The notes: a model not told the origin generated them from the sequence alone. Shown: positions 35,125 to 44,290, numbered from the stretch's first letter. The stretch: 64,000 nucleotides of DNA from Pedobacter xixiisoli (GCF_900215335.1 NZ_OCMT01000002.1:1-64000); one strand, 5' to 3'. Made by a program: numbers and translations.

Positions 35125-36469
35125 TATATGGTTTTGATTTTTTCCTTTTGCTTTGCCTAGCCAATACTACATATCCGAGTACTCCTCCAATGATAGAAGC
35201 TGCGAAAATCCCAATCTTAGCTTGCGTAACATATTCCTCGTGCACAAATGCAAGTGAAGTTACAAATAACGACATGGTGAAACCGATCGAAGCCAATAGC
35301 CCGAGCCCAAGAAGATTTCTGATACTCATCCCTTCGGGAAATGGGGCAATTCTTAATTTTACGGCAATAACCGTGAAGCCTACCACACCTATAACCTTAC
35401 CGATCAATAAGCCCAATGCCACCCCAATGGCGACATTCGTATTGAAAAGTTCAGCAATATCAATATCCAGTACAGCAACACCAGCATTTGCCAGTGCAAA
35501 AATTGGGATGACAATGAAAGAGACGAACGGATGCATCGCATGTTCCAATTTTTGCAAGGGCGGGATGACCTGATCGGTACTTTCACTGATATTATCCAGC
35601 ACGTGTAATTGTTCGTTGGTGAGCGTTGCAATCTGATTGTTGCTATCGGCATTTTCGAACAGCCCCAGGTATTTCTGTATTTTCTGTACGTAGAAGCTCT
35701 CACCCAACCTAACATCGGCAGGAATGGTAAATGCCGCCAATACAGCTGCGATTGTTGCATGTACGCCAGATAACAAAAATGATGTCCAAACGCCACAGAT
35801 CCCTAGAACAGCATAAAATAAAGTATTTCTTATTCCCAATTTATTGCCAACGTACATTGAAATAAGAAATAATACGCCAACAACCAAATTGATCATGGAA
35901 ATATCCGAAGTGTAGAAAAATGCGATGACCAAGACCGCTCCCAGATCATCCACGATCGCCAATGCCGTCAAAAATATTTTCAACTTCAAAGGAATTTTGT
36001 CACCTAGGAGATAAAGTACGCCCAAAGCAAATGCGATATCCGTAGCCATGGGAATACCCCAGCCATTTTGTACCTCCCCCTTGCCATTGAACATCAGATA
36101 AATAAGTGCCGGGATGATCATTCCGCCAATGGCAGCAAAAATCGGCAGCATTGCTTTGCGGGGATTGGATAGTTCGCCTGCTACGATCTCCCTTTTAAGC
36201 TCCAGACCAACCACAAAAAAGAAGATAGCCATTAGCCCGTCGTTGATCCAATGATGTAGGCTATAATTTAAATAATCCCTGCCATCAAACTGAAAGCCCA
36301 ATTTATGTTCAAACAAGTGGTGATATTGTTTAGACCAGGGAGAGTTAGCCAAGAACAAAGCAATAAGTACGCTTATTCCTAATACTATACCTCCCGCTTT
36401 CTCATTTTGTATGAATTTTTGTATTGGGCGAGCTACTTTTTCTATAGGCGACGGCTTAATTACTGACAT
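35114..36469 (-). CDS. nhaA: NhaA family Na+/H+ antiporter
   Basis: The start MSVIKPSPIEKVARPIQKFI gives 451 residues; an in-frame codon farther upstream would add 46 unconvincing residues. It has about twelve membrane helices with NhaA signatures: GLMAIFFFVVGLELKREIV, GIPMATDIAFALGVL, FLTALAIVDDLGAVLVIA (the Asp pair that binds Na+) and LGLGLLASIGFTMSLFVTSL. It swaps cytoplasmic sodium for external protons. NhaA is among the genes reported behind fluoride riboswitches, which fits the neighbourhood; I searched its leader and found no convincing aptamer here. Confidence 0.95.
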   Translation of the reverse strand: MSVIKPSPIEKVARPIQKFIQNEKAGGIVLGISVLIALFLANSPWSKQYHHLFEHKLGFQFDGRDYLNYSLHHWINDGLMAIFFFVVGLELKREIVAGELSNPRKAMLPIFAAIGGMIIPALIYLMFNGKGEVQNGWGIPMATDIAFALGVLYLLGDKIPLKLKIFLTALAIVDDLGAVLVIAFFYTSDISMINLVVGVLFLISMYVGNKLGIRNTLFYAVLGICGVWTSFLLSGVHATIAAVLAAFTIPADVRLGESFYVQKIQKYLGLFENADSNNQIATLTNEQLHVLDNISESTDQVIPPLQKLEHAMHPFVSFIVIPIFALANAGVAVLDIDIAELFNTNVAIGVALGLLIGKVIGVVGFTVIAVKLRIAPFPEGMSIRNLLGLGLLASIGFTMSLFVTSLAFVHEEYVTQAKIGIFAASIIGGVLGYVVLARQSKRKKSKPYNEN

Positions 36470-36996
36470 AGATATTAACGTTTTGATGCATTGACTTACT
36501 CGCCAAATATACAGAATACATATGTTATACCCCTTTGATTCCAATAAATCTACTAGAATGCCAATTTGATTATAGGCTATTGATTTTTTGAAGAAAAGGA
36601 AAGACATTAATGTACGTAAAAGAGGTCATTGAACATAGCGAGTAGGCAATTAATTATTGCACCTATGCCGCAAATCTAAATCACCATTAATAAACCAATA
36701 ACTACCTTAGACGATTAGGTGAGAGGTTTTATCAACAAGGTAGTTTGCTGGACAATCTGTGATGAAAGATATTGTCGAATTATGGTGTAGCTTATATTTG
36801 AAAGTCAGTATTAATGGTGCAAATTATAATTTCAAATCTTTAACAAATGAATCATCAAAGAAGAACGGATTTTAAAAGCTTTTGTAAATATTTAAGTATT
36901 AGCCATATGTTTTTAATTGAATAGATAGTTTAACGACACTTGATATTATTAAATTTAACGAGAAAGAGTGAAAATAAACTTTGCAGAGTAAATACA
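36470..36996. other. 527-base gap upstream of nhaA
   Basis: An AT-rich stretch with no supported gene. GGCATAGGTGCAAT ... ATTGCCTAC (minus strand, about 36638-36668) forms a modest stem that may be part of the nhaA leader. It lacks the CTGATG and ACCGC landmarks of the fluoride aptamer. Confidence 0.45.
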
Positions 36997-37393
36997 GTAA
37001 AAATAAATAAGTTAATCAATAATTTATCTGAAAAACAAAGGACAATTTTCTTATTGATAGTTTTGGCGCATTTTTGAACGCGTTTTTCCTATTCGTAGTC
37101 ATACGAAATCTGGACCGATATTTTGGAATGCCCAAATCTGTATTAACTTATCTTTCTGTAACAGCAAGTATTCTTTGTATTTATTCCATCACTTGCTATT
37201 TTCTTTAAAACAAAATTGGGCACTTTTTATGAGGATTATCGGTATTGCGAACTTACTTTATTGCCTCTTGATATTAGGACTGTTGATTAGATATTTTTCT
37301 TTCCTTACAATATTAGGAGCAACCTATTTTTTAATTGAAATCATCATTATTGCATTCATTGGTCTTGTTGAACTTAAGCAGCAAGGGCAATAA
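36997..37393 (+). pseudogene. Small membrane protein gene with two frameshifts
   Basis: Three successive frames join into about 130 residues: INKLINNLSEKQRTIF, then IDSFGAFLNAFFLFVVIRNL, DRYFGMPKSVLTYLSVTASI and LCIYSITCYFL, then LKQNWALFMRIIGIANLLYC, LLILGLLIRYFSFLTILGAT and YFLIEIIIIAFIGLVELK. It has four membrane helices, a plan shared by small uncharacterised Bacteroidota membrane proteins. The shifts lie near 37050 and at the T/A run near 37206 (one T missing), and no start codon remains. The last part alone could be read as a 72-residue protein but is better seen as a fragment. Confidence 0.6.
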
Positions 37394-37410
37394 AGACTAT
37401 AATATAGAAA

Positions 37411-38106
37411 CTACTTCAACAACTGGGCAATATTTAATTTGTAGATTTTGCCAATAGGTATCTTAAAATCTGCGATAAATATTAAATTGCCCTCAATGCT
37501 TTGAATATGTTTCCTACCAACCGCAAAAGATTTATGAACTTGTACGAATTCATCTTTAGGCAATTTTCCCAAAAATGACGAGAATTTTTCACGAATTGTA
37601 ATGGTTTCAGCTGTGGTTACTATTTTGGTATAATTTCCGGTTGCTTCAATATAAAGTAGGCTTTCAACTTCCAGTTGAATGTGCTTTTTGTTGCTTTGAA
37701 CAAAAATCCGATTTGAAACCCTACTATTTTCAGAAGAAACGATTTTGTGATTAACAGAACTATCAAACGCCTTATTGATGGCTTTTAAAAAACGTTCAAA
37801 ACCAAAGGGTTTAAGTAGGTAATCCGAAATATTCAGCTCATATCCTTCCAAGGCAAATTCCTGATAGGCAGTTGTTACGATTACTTTTGGGGGATTTTTC
37901 AAAGTCTTTAAAAATTCAAAACCTTTTAGAACGGGCATATTCAAATCCAAAAAAATTAAATCTACCTCATTTTTATTCAAATATTCAAATGCTTCCAAAG
38001 CATCATAACAGTTTTTCATTAACTGCATATTCGGCAATAAATCACAATATCCTTTTATGATGTCGTGAGCAACATGTTCATCATCAATGATTAAATATCT
38101 AATCAT
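37411..38106 (-). CDS. LytTR response regulator
   Basis: The 231-residue protein has a receiver domain at 1-120 (IIDDEHVAHDIIKGYCDL, phospho-acceptor in VDLIFLDLNMPVLKGFEF, TTAYQEFA, LLKPFGFERF) and a LytTR DNA-binding domain at about 135-230 (RIFVQSNKKHIQLEVESLLY, IEATGNYTKIVTT, FVQVHKSFAVG). Its start overlaps the stop of the upstream histidine kinase by 4 bases, the usual operon order. Its kinase is truncated, so it may no longer receive its signal. Confidence 0.93.
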   Translation of the reverse strand: MIRYLIIDDEHVAHDIIKGYCDLLPNMQLMKNCYDALEAFEYLNKNEVDLIFLDLNMPVLKGFEFLKTLKNPPKVIVTTAYQEFALEGYELNISDYLLKPFGFERFLKAINKAFDSSVNHKIVSSENSRVSNRIFVQSNKKHIQLEVESLLYIEATGNYTKIVTTAETITIREKFSSFLGKLPKDEFVQVHKSFAVGRKHIQSIEGNLIFIADFKIPIGKIYKLNIAQLLK

Positions 38107-38580
38107 AATTTTTTCAAAATTAGTTGAGCTTGATATACATTTTCTGTGATTGAAAAAGTCAATTCGTGTTGATTTGGATAAATTAATTCTAATCTTCTTT
38201 TCAGATTTTTCAAGCCAATGCCTGATTGGTTTTCTACTTTTTCATAATTATTTTCAATTGTAAAACAAATTTCTTTTTTAGAAGAAACTAAACTCATTTT
38301 TATATAAGTGTTCCTCCTCAAATTTTCTACGCCGTGTTTGAAAGCGTTTTCCAAAAGGATGATAAACGGCAAAGGAACAACTTTTCGGTTTTCATCAACA
38401 GCACAAATAAAATCAACGGATATCTCTTTGTGGTAACGCATTTTGTGGAGTTCGATATAGTTTTTCAAAAAATCAATTTCTTCCTGAATGGTAACCGTAT
38501 CTTTTTCTCCTTCATAAATGCTGTAACGCATCATATCCGAAAGTTTCAATATTAATTCTTGGGATTTTTTAGGGTCTTTT
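38103..38580 (-). pseudogene. LytS-like sensor histidine kinase, N-terminus lost
   Basis: The frame holds only the last 158 residues or so: [20 protein letters not shown] (the end of the His_kinase PF06580 region), IQEEIDFLKNYIELHKMRY, an ATPase N box in PLPFIILLENAFKHGVENLR and a closing GIGLKNLKRRLELIYP. The membrane helices and the NPHFLFN phospho-acceptor motif are gone. Coding sense stops at about 38580, exactly where arsenite-transporter sequence starts on the opposite strand. This is a rearrangement junction. The TTG at 38549 could still start a protein of 148 residues that cannot autophosphorylate. Confidence 0.85.
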
Positions 38581-39254
38581 GCATCGCAATGGTGGTGGTA
38601 TGGAATGAACTGGCAGAGGGTAACAGGGAATACGCAGCTGGTCTGATTGCACTAAACAGTATATTTCAGGTATTGCTGTATAGCGTTTATGCCTATGTTT
38701 TTATTACCGTACTTCCACCGCTATTTGGTATTGATGGACTGGCGGTAAACATTACCATTGCCGAAATTGCAAAAAGTGTAGGGCTTTACCTGGGTGTTCC
38801 CTTTGCCGCAGGGATAATCAGCCGTTATGCGCTGATCAAACTTGTGGGCGAGCAATGGTTCCAGCAAAAATATGTGCCATTTATTTCGCCAATAACCCTG
38901 ATTGCCCTATTGTTTACCATCGTAGTAATGTTCAGTCTTAAAGGCGAACTTATTTTACAGATACCAATGGATGTAGTCCGCATAGCTGTTCCGCTGGTCA
39001 TCTATTTCGCAATTATGTTTATCGTCAGCTTTTTTGCAGGGAAAAAAATGGGCGCTGACTATTCGCAGAGCACATCCATTGCCTTTACTGCTGCTGGTAA
39101 TAACTTTGAACTGGCCATAGCGGTAGGTATCGGAGTTTTTGGTATCAATTCCGGTCAGGCATTCGTGGGGGTAATCGGGCCATTGGTCGAGGTACCTGCA
39201 CTTATTGCATTGGTAAACCTCGCTTTCTGGTTCAGAAAAAAGTATTATGGTTAA
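38577..39254 (+). pseudogene. ACR3-type arsenite exporter, N-terminal third lost
   Basis: About 226 C-terminal residues of an ACR3/ArsB family exporter: [80 protein letters not shown] and [19 protein letters not shown]. Intact members have about 340-350 residues and ten helices; here the first four or so helices are missing. The first matching codon (Cys-Ile-Ala) lies at the junction with the truncated kinase. The apparent TTG start at 38559 belongs to the kinase side of the junction. No arsR, arsC or arsM gene is adjacent. Confidence 0.88.
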
Positions 39255-39322
39255 ACAATTACTGAAAATGGCTGGTTTGGCTCTCCTACAATTAGCGAAA
39301 CAACTTGCATTTCATCCCTTGG

Positions 39323-39760
39323 TCAGTAGAGCCCATCCTCTTTTATACAGCTGAATAGGCGCTGGATCAGTTTGTTCGTTACGGCATTGACCACACTCAT
39401 TTTATTTTTGCCCTGAGTTGTCTTTCGTTCAAAATACCGCTTCATATCGCCACTTATCGATGAAGCAATAGCAGCCATGTGCAATAGCGCCTTTACCCTT
39501 TTATTAGCTTTGTGGGACACTCGCAGTCTTCCACGAAGACTGGTCCCTGATTAGTGTTCAAAAGGTACCATACAAGCGTAGCACGCAAATTTCTTGGCGT
39601 CACGAATATTTTTGAACTAGTTGGTGGAAATATGACTTCAATTGCCGTAACAGTTCCGATTCCACTCATGGATGTAGATACTTGGAAAAGCCTTTTTAAA
39701 TTAGAATCAGACTTGATGATGGATAACCACGACCGGTTGACTCCGTCTTACCAAAAATAG
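39323..39760 (-). pseudogene. IS110-family transposase, C-terminal remnant
   Basis: From the upstream end, the frames read IIKSDSNLKRLFQVSTSMSG-IGTVTAIEVI, (shift) STN-stop-FKNIRDAKKFACYA, MVPFEH-stop-SGTSLRGRLR and VSHKANKRVKALLHMAAIAS, then MKRYFERKTTQGKNKMSVVN and NKLIQRLFSCI. This is the Transposase_20 half of IS110-type enzymes (normally 'IxGIGxxTA', 'DAKKFACYAGVxPFExSSGTS' and 'GKNKMSVLNAVRNKLxxR'). One frameshift and two stops break it, and the DEDD half is absent. Confidence 0.85.
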
Positions 39761-39850
39761 AACGACCTATATAAATCTCATCATCAGAAATTTACAATCA
39801 GTATTTCAATTGGCAACTTGGGGTCTAACTTTTTGGTTTGTCCACTAACC

Positions 39851-39957
39851 CTAAGCGATAACAAATTTACAACAGCATCAAATTATAATAAGAAATAGTA
39901 TAACTCCAGAAAATCCAGTAAAAAAACATGTGGTGTCTTAGCATTAAGAGGAGGCTT
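39851..39957 (+). repeat. Dispersed repeat of about 106 bases, copy 1
   Basis: From AGCGATAAC to GGAGGCTTT, this block matches 58933-59038 at roughly nine of ten positions by eye, including a perfect stretch TCAAATTATAATAAGAAATA and the element GTGGTGTCTTAGCATTAAG. No coding sense was found. It lies between the IS110 remnant and PUL2. Confidence 0.8.
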
Positions 39958-40002
39958 TACGACACCAAATTTCTTTTACCATTGTTAATAGCTAGGTCTG
40001 GC

Positions 40003-40926
40003 TTATTTATTCAATTTGCTCAATTCATGATAGCAATCTCGATAACTCCCCAACCCCCTTGTTGTACTCTCATACATAAAAGGGCCTTTGTAGTTAATGG
40101 TTTGCAATGCTTTAAAAATTGCTTTCCAATCATTTTCACCTTTACCATCACAAGGAAAGTAATGTCTTTCTGCTTTGCCGTCGCCATCAGCCACGTGTAA
40201 CGTTTTTACCCTTGCACCCAGCGCCAGTAACAATTGTTCTGGTTGGGCAATATGATTTAAATCTACCGCAGCATAAACATCATCAGGCAACAGTTTAAAT
40301 ATTGTAAGGTACTCTTCTACAGTTCTCAATAATGGTCGTTCCTGATTGCCTTTGCTTACCAATAATGCTGGCCCCAACATATTTTCTAATACCATGGTTG
40401 CTTTCATACTTTTTACAGCGGTATTCAATTCTTGCACCGATTTTATCAATTGTTGGATGCGCATTTCCCTTTCATTTAATCCTAGATAATAACTAGGATG
40501 GAATAAAATGATTTTAGGCTTTAAAACTGCCACATACTTTAATACTTGCTGATGAAATGCCACGACCTTTTGCCGACGAGCTTCTTCCACAAAAGAAATA
40601 TCGATTTCTTTACCGTAAGGCATGTGGATAGACCAAATTTCTACGCCGGTTTCTTTTGCAGCCTGTTTGAGCTCCCTCATCTTTTTCATCATTTCGCCCT
40701 CTGGCAAGGTAAATGTTAGTGATTCTTTGTTGATGTAGGCGGTAAGGCCAGTTTCAATACAATCGATACCAGCATCGCTAATTTGTTGCAATTTCTTCTT
40801 GGTAAGCGCACTGGCACCAATAGAAAAGCCAATTCGATGTTTTTGCTGTGCCCGAACTGGGATACTAAAGGTGACGATGAAGACAAGAACTAAAATTTTT
40901 GAGATACTTATTGTCGTTTTGAACAT
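40003..40926 (-). CDS. Exported sugar phosphate isomerase/epimerase-like TIM barrel
   Basis: The 307-residue protein has a signal peptide (VFIVTFSIPVRAQQ), so it acts outside the cytoplasm, unlike true sugar-phosphate isomerases. The AP_endonuc_2 barrel shows the metal-site pattern: CIETGLTAY, WSIHMPYG, ILFHPSYYLG, MVLENMLG, VYAAVDLNHIAQP, VKTLHVADGDGKAERHYFPC and a final Glu (FMYEST). It is the last gene of PUL2, 23 bases after a NAGPA lipoprotein. In Bacteroidota, exported relatives paired with Gfo/Idh/MocA enzymes act in 3-keto-glycoside breakdown (lyase or hydratase steps); the same pairing occurs here, so that role is a reasonable inference. Confidence 0.82.
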   Translation of the reverse strand: MFKTTISISKILVLVFIVTFSIPVRAQQKHRIGFSIGASALTKKKLQQISDAGIDCIETGLTAYINKESLTFTLPEGEMMKKMRELKQAAKETGVEIWSIHMPYGKEIDISFVEEARRQKVVAFHQQVLKYVAVLKPKIILFHPSYYLGLNEREMRIQQLIKSVQELNTAVKSMKATMVLENMLGPALLVSKGNQERPLLRTVEEYLTIFKLLPDDVYAAVDLNHIAQPEQLLLALGARVKTLHVADGDGKAERHYFPCDGKGENDWKAIFKALQTINYKGPFMYESTTRGLGSYRDCYHELSKLNK

Positions 40927-40949
40927 GATTTTATCGATTAATATTATTA

Positions 40950-41891
40950 TTATTTAATGAATAAGGCTGTTTCTACTTTACGCTGCCCGTAGTGGTCAAA
41001 CTTTTTGTTATCGGTAGGATAATTGACAATACCGTTAGGCAATTGTCCTTTAATCCACATCATGGTAGAACCTCCGCCATCAATGTTCATCGCCGATTTT
41101 GGATTGAAATAGCGTACCAAGAACTTTGTCAGTTCTTTGGCCGACATGCCTTTGGCTGCAGCATTTCTACCATCGACGGTAATCAATAGCAATTTCCCAG
41201 CTTCGGTTACCGAAATAGCCGTACGTGGATGGCGTACCCCTTGATGCTTTAAATAATGCTCATAATGCAGTTTTTTTAAATCTAAATTTAAGCCACTGGT
41301 GTCAGCAAACGTTAAGCCTATGGGTTTGTAATTAGCAATCAGCATAGGTGCGCCGGTAATAATATTCTCCGACTTCACTGTAGCAAAGTCTTCCGGAGAG
41401 AACTGAATATCAAATTGTGTCCCGTCATTATTAAAAGTCATCATGCCTTGGTGTTTCCACCAGTAGATGCTTGATTTCGGCACTTTTACTTGCTGTAAAT
41501 CTTTTCCTTTCAACCGCAGGTGCATATAATCTGCGGAGTCTTTTTTTTCAATAAAATAAGTGGCATTGATACCGGCAAGCAAACCTGGTATTTTACTAGT
41601 AAAAACGGAAAGCGAATCTTTCTCTTTTTCGTAAGCTAGCACTGCATGGCCAAGTCTAGCTTTTGGATCAAAACTAACCACATTTACATTTTGGTTGGCA
41701 AATTCGGGGTCGGTTGTAGAGGCATAGTGATACCAAATTACATCTTTTCGCAAGGTGTCTATTTTCCAGTCTTTTTGGTCTAACAACTCGTTCTTACCGC
41801 TGGTTTTGCGGGTTACGCTCTGGTACGTTTGACAAGAGACTACAGCAAAAGCAATGAACATCGCCACAATTTTTATCTTTGATTTAAGCAT
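40950..41891 (-). CDS. Phosphodiester glycosidase (NAGPA domain) lipoprotein A
   Basis: The 313-residue lipoprotein has a lipobox VVSC (Cys20). The NAGPA domain is clear: ILAGINATYFIEKK-like GINATYF, GAPMLIANYKPIGL, HPRTAISVTEAGKLLLITVD-GRN, and the signature SAMNIDGGGSTMMWIKG. The eukaryotic relative removes GlcNAc from GlcNAc-1-phospho-6-mannose; bacterial members cleave sugar-1-phosphodiester bonds or related linkages. It probably works on the cell surface or in the periplasm. Together with the second NAGPA gene and the PLD-like protein it suggests a substrate with phosphodiester bonds. Confidence 0.85.
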   Translation of the reverse strand: MLKSKIKIVAMFIAFAVVSCQTYQSVTRKTSGKNELLDQKDWKIDTLRKDVIWYHYASTTDPEFANQNVNVVSFDPKARLGHAVLAYEKEKDSLSVFTSKIPGLLAGINATYFIEKKDSADYMHLRLKGKDLQQVKVPKSSIYWWKHQGMMTFNNDGTQFDIQFSPEDFATVKSENIITGAPMLIANYKPIGLTFADTSGLNLDLKKLHYEHYLKHQGVRHPRTAISVTEAGKLLLITVDGRNAAAKGMSAKELTKFLVRYFNPKSAMNIDGGGSTMMWIKGQLPNGIVNYPTDNKKFDHYGQRKVETALFIK

Positions 41892-41896
41892 GATGT

Positions 41897-43294
41897 TTAA
41901 AGTTTAATATCAACTATTTTGTTATTTAACCTACTTTTTTCAGCCATAAAGCCCATTACGTGACTTTCAATAGAAACGCTTATATCTGAAGAAAGCTGAG
42001 ATGGATCCTGCAGTGCAACAGCCTGTACAAAATCCTTTACCATTAACATATCGCCGCCACCATGACCTGCATTTTTATAGCCCTCCACGTCTACCGCTTT
42101 AGGTATGAAAGTTGTTTTTTTTCCTGTTTTAAAATCTGTATACGTCAATTCGTTCATATCTCCCACTAAATCGCCCATAGCCCCCATTATACGGGTTCTT
42201 CTACCAGCATAAGACGTGAAGGCTTCCATAGAAAGGCTTGCTGTAACACCATCTGCAAATTGAATACTGGTTACATAGTGATCTGGTTGGTCATTATCCA
42301 TTTTATACACACAACGCCCGTAATTGCTGGTTTTCAGTTTTTCCAAAATTAGCTTTCCTTGCTCTACTTTACTGATGCCGTTTAGCGGAATATCGAGATA
42401 ATTTATTCTTTTTCTTTGATCGTGATAATGCCTTATCGCAGAGTACGGACATTCTTTTTCCACCTCACACCCATCGGTACACCTGTTGGTGCTACCTTTT
42501 GGTGCATTTTCGCTACGAAACCACTTTAAATTACCCATAGCTACGATACGTTCGCTCGGTTTATCAATTACCCATCTGATAATATCTAAATCGTGGCAGG
42601 ACTTTGCTAAAATAATGGGTGTGGTAGTTTTAGCGTTGTGCCAGTTTCCTCTTACATAAGAATGCGCCATGTGCAAATGCTCAATAGGCTCAAGATGTTG
42701 TACACTTGCTATTTCTCCAATGGCTCCCTTAGCTATCAATTCCTTCATCTTTACAAAATAGGGAGCATACCTTAATACATGGCAAACAGCAACAATGCGA
42801 TTGGTTTTTTTTGCCATTTCCAAAATAGCCCGGCACTCTTTTTCTGTAGGTGCTATGGGTTTTTCGAGCAACACATCGTAGCCCATTTCTAACGCCTTCA
42901 TACATGGCTTAAAGTGCAGGTTATCTGGTGTAGAAATGATCACGGCATCTGCAAACTTAGGGCGTTCAAAAACCTCTTCCCAAGTATTAAATCTATTTTC
43001 GGCTATAATGTCGTGCTGTGCAGCGTACTTATCGTTTCGGTACTTATTTGGTTCTGCAAGGCCAATAATTTGCATTTCGCTAGGGTTGTTTGCTGCGTAA
43101 GTACCATAAACGGTGCCACGGTTGCCCGCCCCTATGGTAATTACAGTAATGGCCTTTTTAATTGGCTGATATTTTTTAGCAGGGGCATCATCAATAACAA
43201 AAGTATCTTCGGCAATTTGCCCAATTACTTTAGTGGTAATCATAGTTGACCCTAAAGTGATGCTCAGGGTCTTTAATAAATTTCTCCTATTCAT
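41897..43294 (-). CDS. Exported Gfo/Idh/MocA family oxidoreductase
   Basis: The 465-residue protein starts MNRRNLLKTLSITLGSTMIT, a Tat-like or Sec signal. The Rossmann domain has GAGNRGTVYGTYAANN (glycine motif), AVIISTPDNLHFKPCMKALE, and the catalytic EKPIAPTEKE. It is followed by the substrate domain with KSCHDLDIIRWVIDKPSERI and a Cys cluster (CTDGCEVEKECPYSAI). It probably oxidises or reduces a sugar with tightly bound NAD(P). The lack of the GH109-type 'SPWEWH' motif argues against an alpha-GalNAcase. The presence of an exported isomerase-like TIM barrel two genes down suggests 3-keto sugar chemistry. Confidence 0.85.
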   Translation of the reverse strand: MNRRNLLKTLSITLGSTMITTKVIGQIAEDTFVIDDAPAKKYQPIKKAITVITIGAGNRGTVYGTYAANNPSEMQIIGLAEPNKYRNDKYAAQHDIIAENRFNTWEEVFERPKFADAVIISTPDNLHFKPCMKALEMGYDVLLEKPIAPTEKECRAILEMAKKTNRIVAVCHVLRYAPYFVKMKELIAKGAIGEIASVQHLEPIEHLHMAHSYVRGNWHNAKTTTPIILAKSCHDLDIIRWVIDKPSERIVAMGNLKWFRSENAPKGSTNRCTDGCEVEKECPYSAIRHYHDQRKRINYLDIPLNGISKVEQGKLILEKLKTSNYGRCVYKMDNDQPDHYVTSIQFADGVTASLSMEAFTSYAGRRTRIMGAMGDLVGDMNELTYTDFKTGKKTTFIPKAVDVEGYKNAGHGGGDMLMVKDFVQAVALQDPSQLSSDISVSIESHVMGFMAEKSRLNNKIVDIKL

Positions 43295-43378
43295 TGTATT
43301 TAATTAACTATAAGTATATCGTTTAAAGCTAGGGCGTAGCGTAAATTTTGTTGTTTTTATGCCACGAGCGTACCTAAC

Positions 43379-44290
43379 TTAATCTTTTACGCAAATTGCC
43401 CAGCCATTAGCTACTTTTCTAGGACTTCCATCAGCAGGCTTATTTTGTACTTCAGTTTTTGGGAGGTTAACGACAAAAGTGGAAGATCCACCGCCATCTA
43501 GGTTAATGGCTTCCTTTACCTCTAGTGCAACCATTATTTCTGCTAATTGTGTTAGCGTTAAACCATTAGAATAGCTACTGTTCCTACCATCGGCCACTAC
43601 AAAATAAACGATGTGGTTTGCGGTAAAACCTACTGCCGTACGTGGATGTACGCTTACATCGGTTTGCTTTATCGGTAAGCTCTGTTTAATGAGCCGATGA
43701 TAACCCCCAAGGGCATCATAGATGGTGGATCGCTGCTGTGTAAATACTGAATGATCTCCAATTAAAGGTTTTCCGCCCTGTGTTAGGCCAAAGTAACTTC
43801 TAATTTCGGGCAGAATGGTTCTCACCGGCTTACCATTAAGGTAAACAATACTTCTAGGTTCGCCAGTGCTGGTGTTAAAAAAGTCGGAATTTACCGCACC
43901 CACCACTTTAAGCCCAGCAAATGCGCTGGTGTTTATCATATCGGGGATGCGCTGCATGTCATATTTTTCGCTTCCGTTAGGGGTTAAGGGTTTTAAAACC
44001 AATTGCTTTTGGTTTAAATCAACCTTAAAGAAAAACAATGCCATAGGCAAATCATTTTTATCGACGTAAGCTAACTTTACCGCTGTAACCCCTTTTACCA
44101 ATTCGTTTTCTTGAAAAAGAACTACCCTCCCAATAAGGGTAGTCTTTTTGGTGAGAACGGTTTGAAGGTTATTTTCTTCGGTAACAACCGGATTTACAGC
44201 AGGCTTTTGTTCGCTTTGTGGGACGGTAACTTCTCCCTTGCAAGCAATAAGTACAAATAAAATTGCGAAAAGCCAATGGCATTTTTTCAT
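43379..44290 (-). CDS. Phosphodiester glycosidase (NAGPA domain) lipoprotein B
   Basis: The lipoprotein starts MKKCHWLFAILFVLIACKGE with the lipobox Cys at residue 17; an alternative start 9 bases upstream overlaps the preceding stop. NAGPA domain features: VVGAVNSDFFNTSTGEPRSI, IGDHSVFTQQR, HPRTAVGFTANHIVYFVVAD-GRNSSYSNG and the signature AINLDGGGSSTFVVN. It is only distantly similar to the other NAGPA protein of the locus, so the two probably recognise different linkages or positions. It follows the PLD-like gene directly. Confidence 0.87.
   Translation of the reverse strand: MKKCHWLFAILFVLIACKGEVTVPQSEQKPAVNPVVTEENNLQTVLTKKTTLIGRVVLFQENELVKGVTAVKLAYVDKNDLPMALFFFKVDLNQKQLVLKPLTPNGSEKYDMQRIPDMINTSAFAGLKVVGAVNSDFFNTSTGEPRSIVYLNGKPVRTILPEIRSYFGLTQGGKPLIGDHSVFTQQRSTIYDALGGYHRLIKQSLPIKQTDVSVHPRTAVGFTANHIVYFVVADGRNSSYSNGLTLTQLAEIMVALEVKEAINLDGGGSSTFVVNLPKTEVQNKPADGSPRKVANGWAICVKD

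Noticed and set aside
35148..35573. A plus-strand frame of 141 codons inside nhaA
   Set aside because: It is the antisense of NhaA, whose helices and Asp-Asp motif are unambiguous.
36600..36700. A possible second fluoride riboswitch in the nhaA leader
   Set aside because: A stem with GCCTAC-like bases is present, but the ACCGC and CTGATG landmarks are absent.
37175..37393. A separate 72-residue membrane protein
   Set aside because: Its sequence is continuous in sense with the upstream frames, so it is the last part of a frameshifted gene.
41897..43294. GH109 alpha-N-acetylgalactosaminidase
   Set aside because: The exported Gfo/Idh fold fits, but the GH109-type SPWEWHH motif is replaced by STPDNLHF and the ordinary EKP motif is present.
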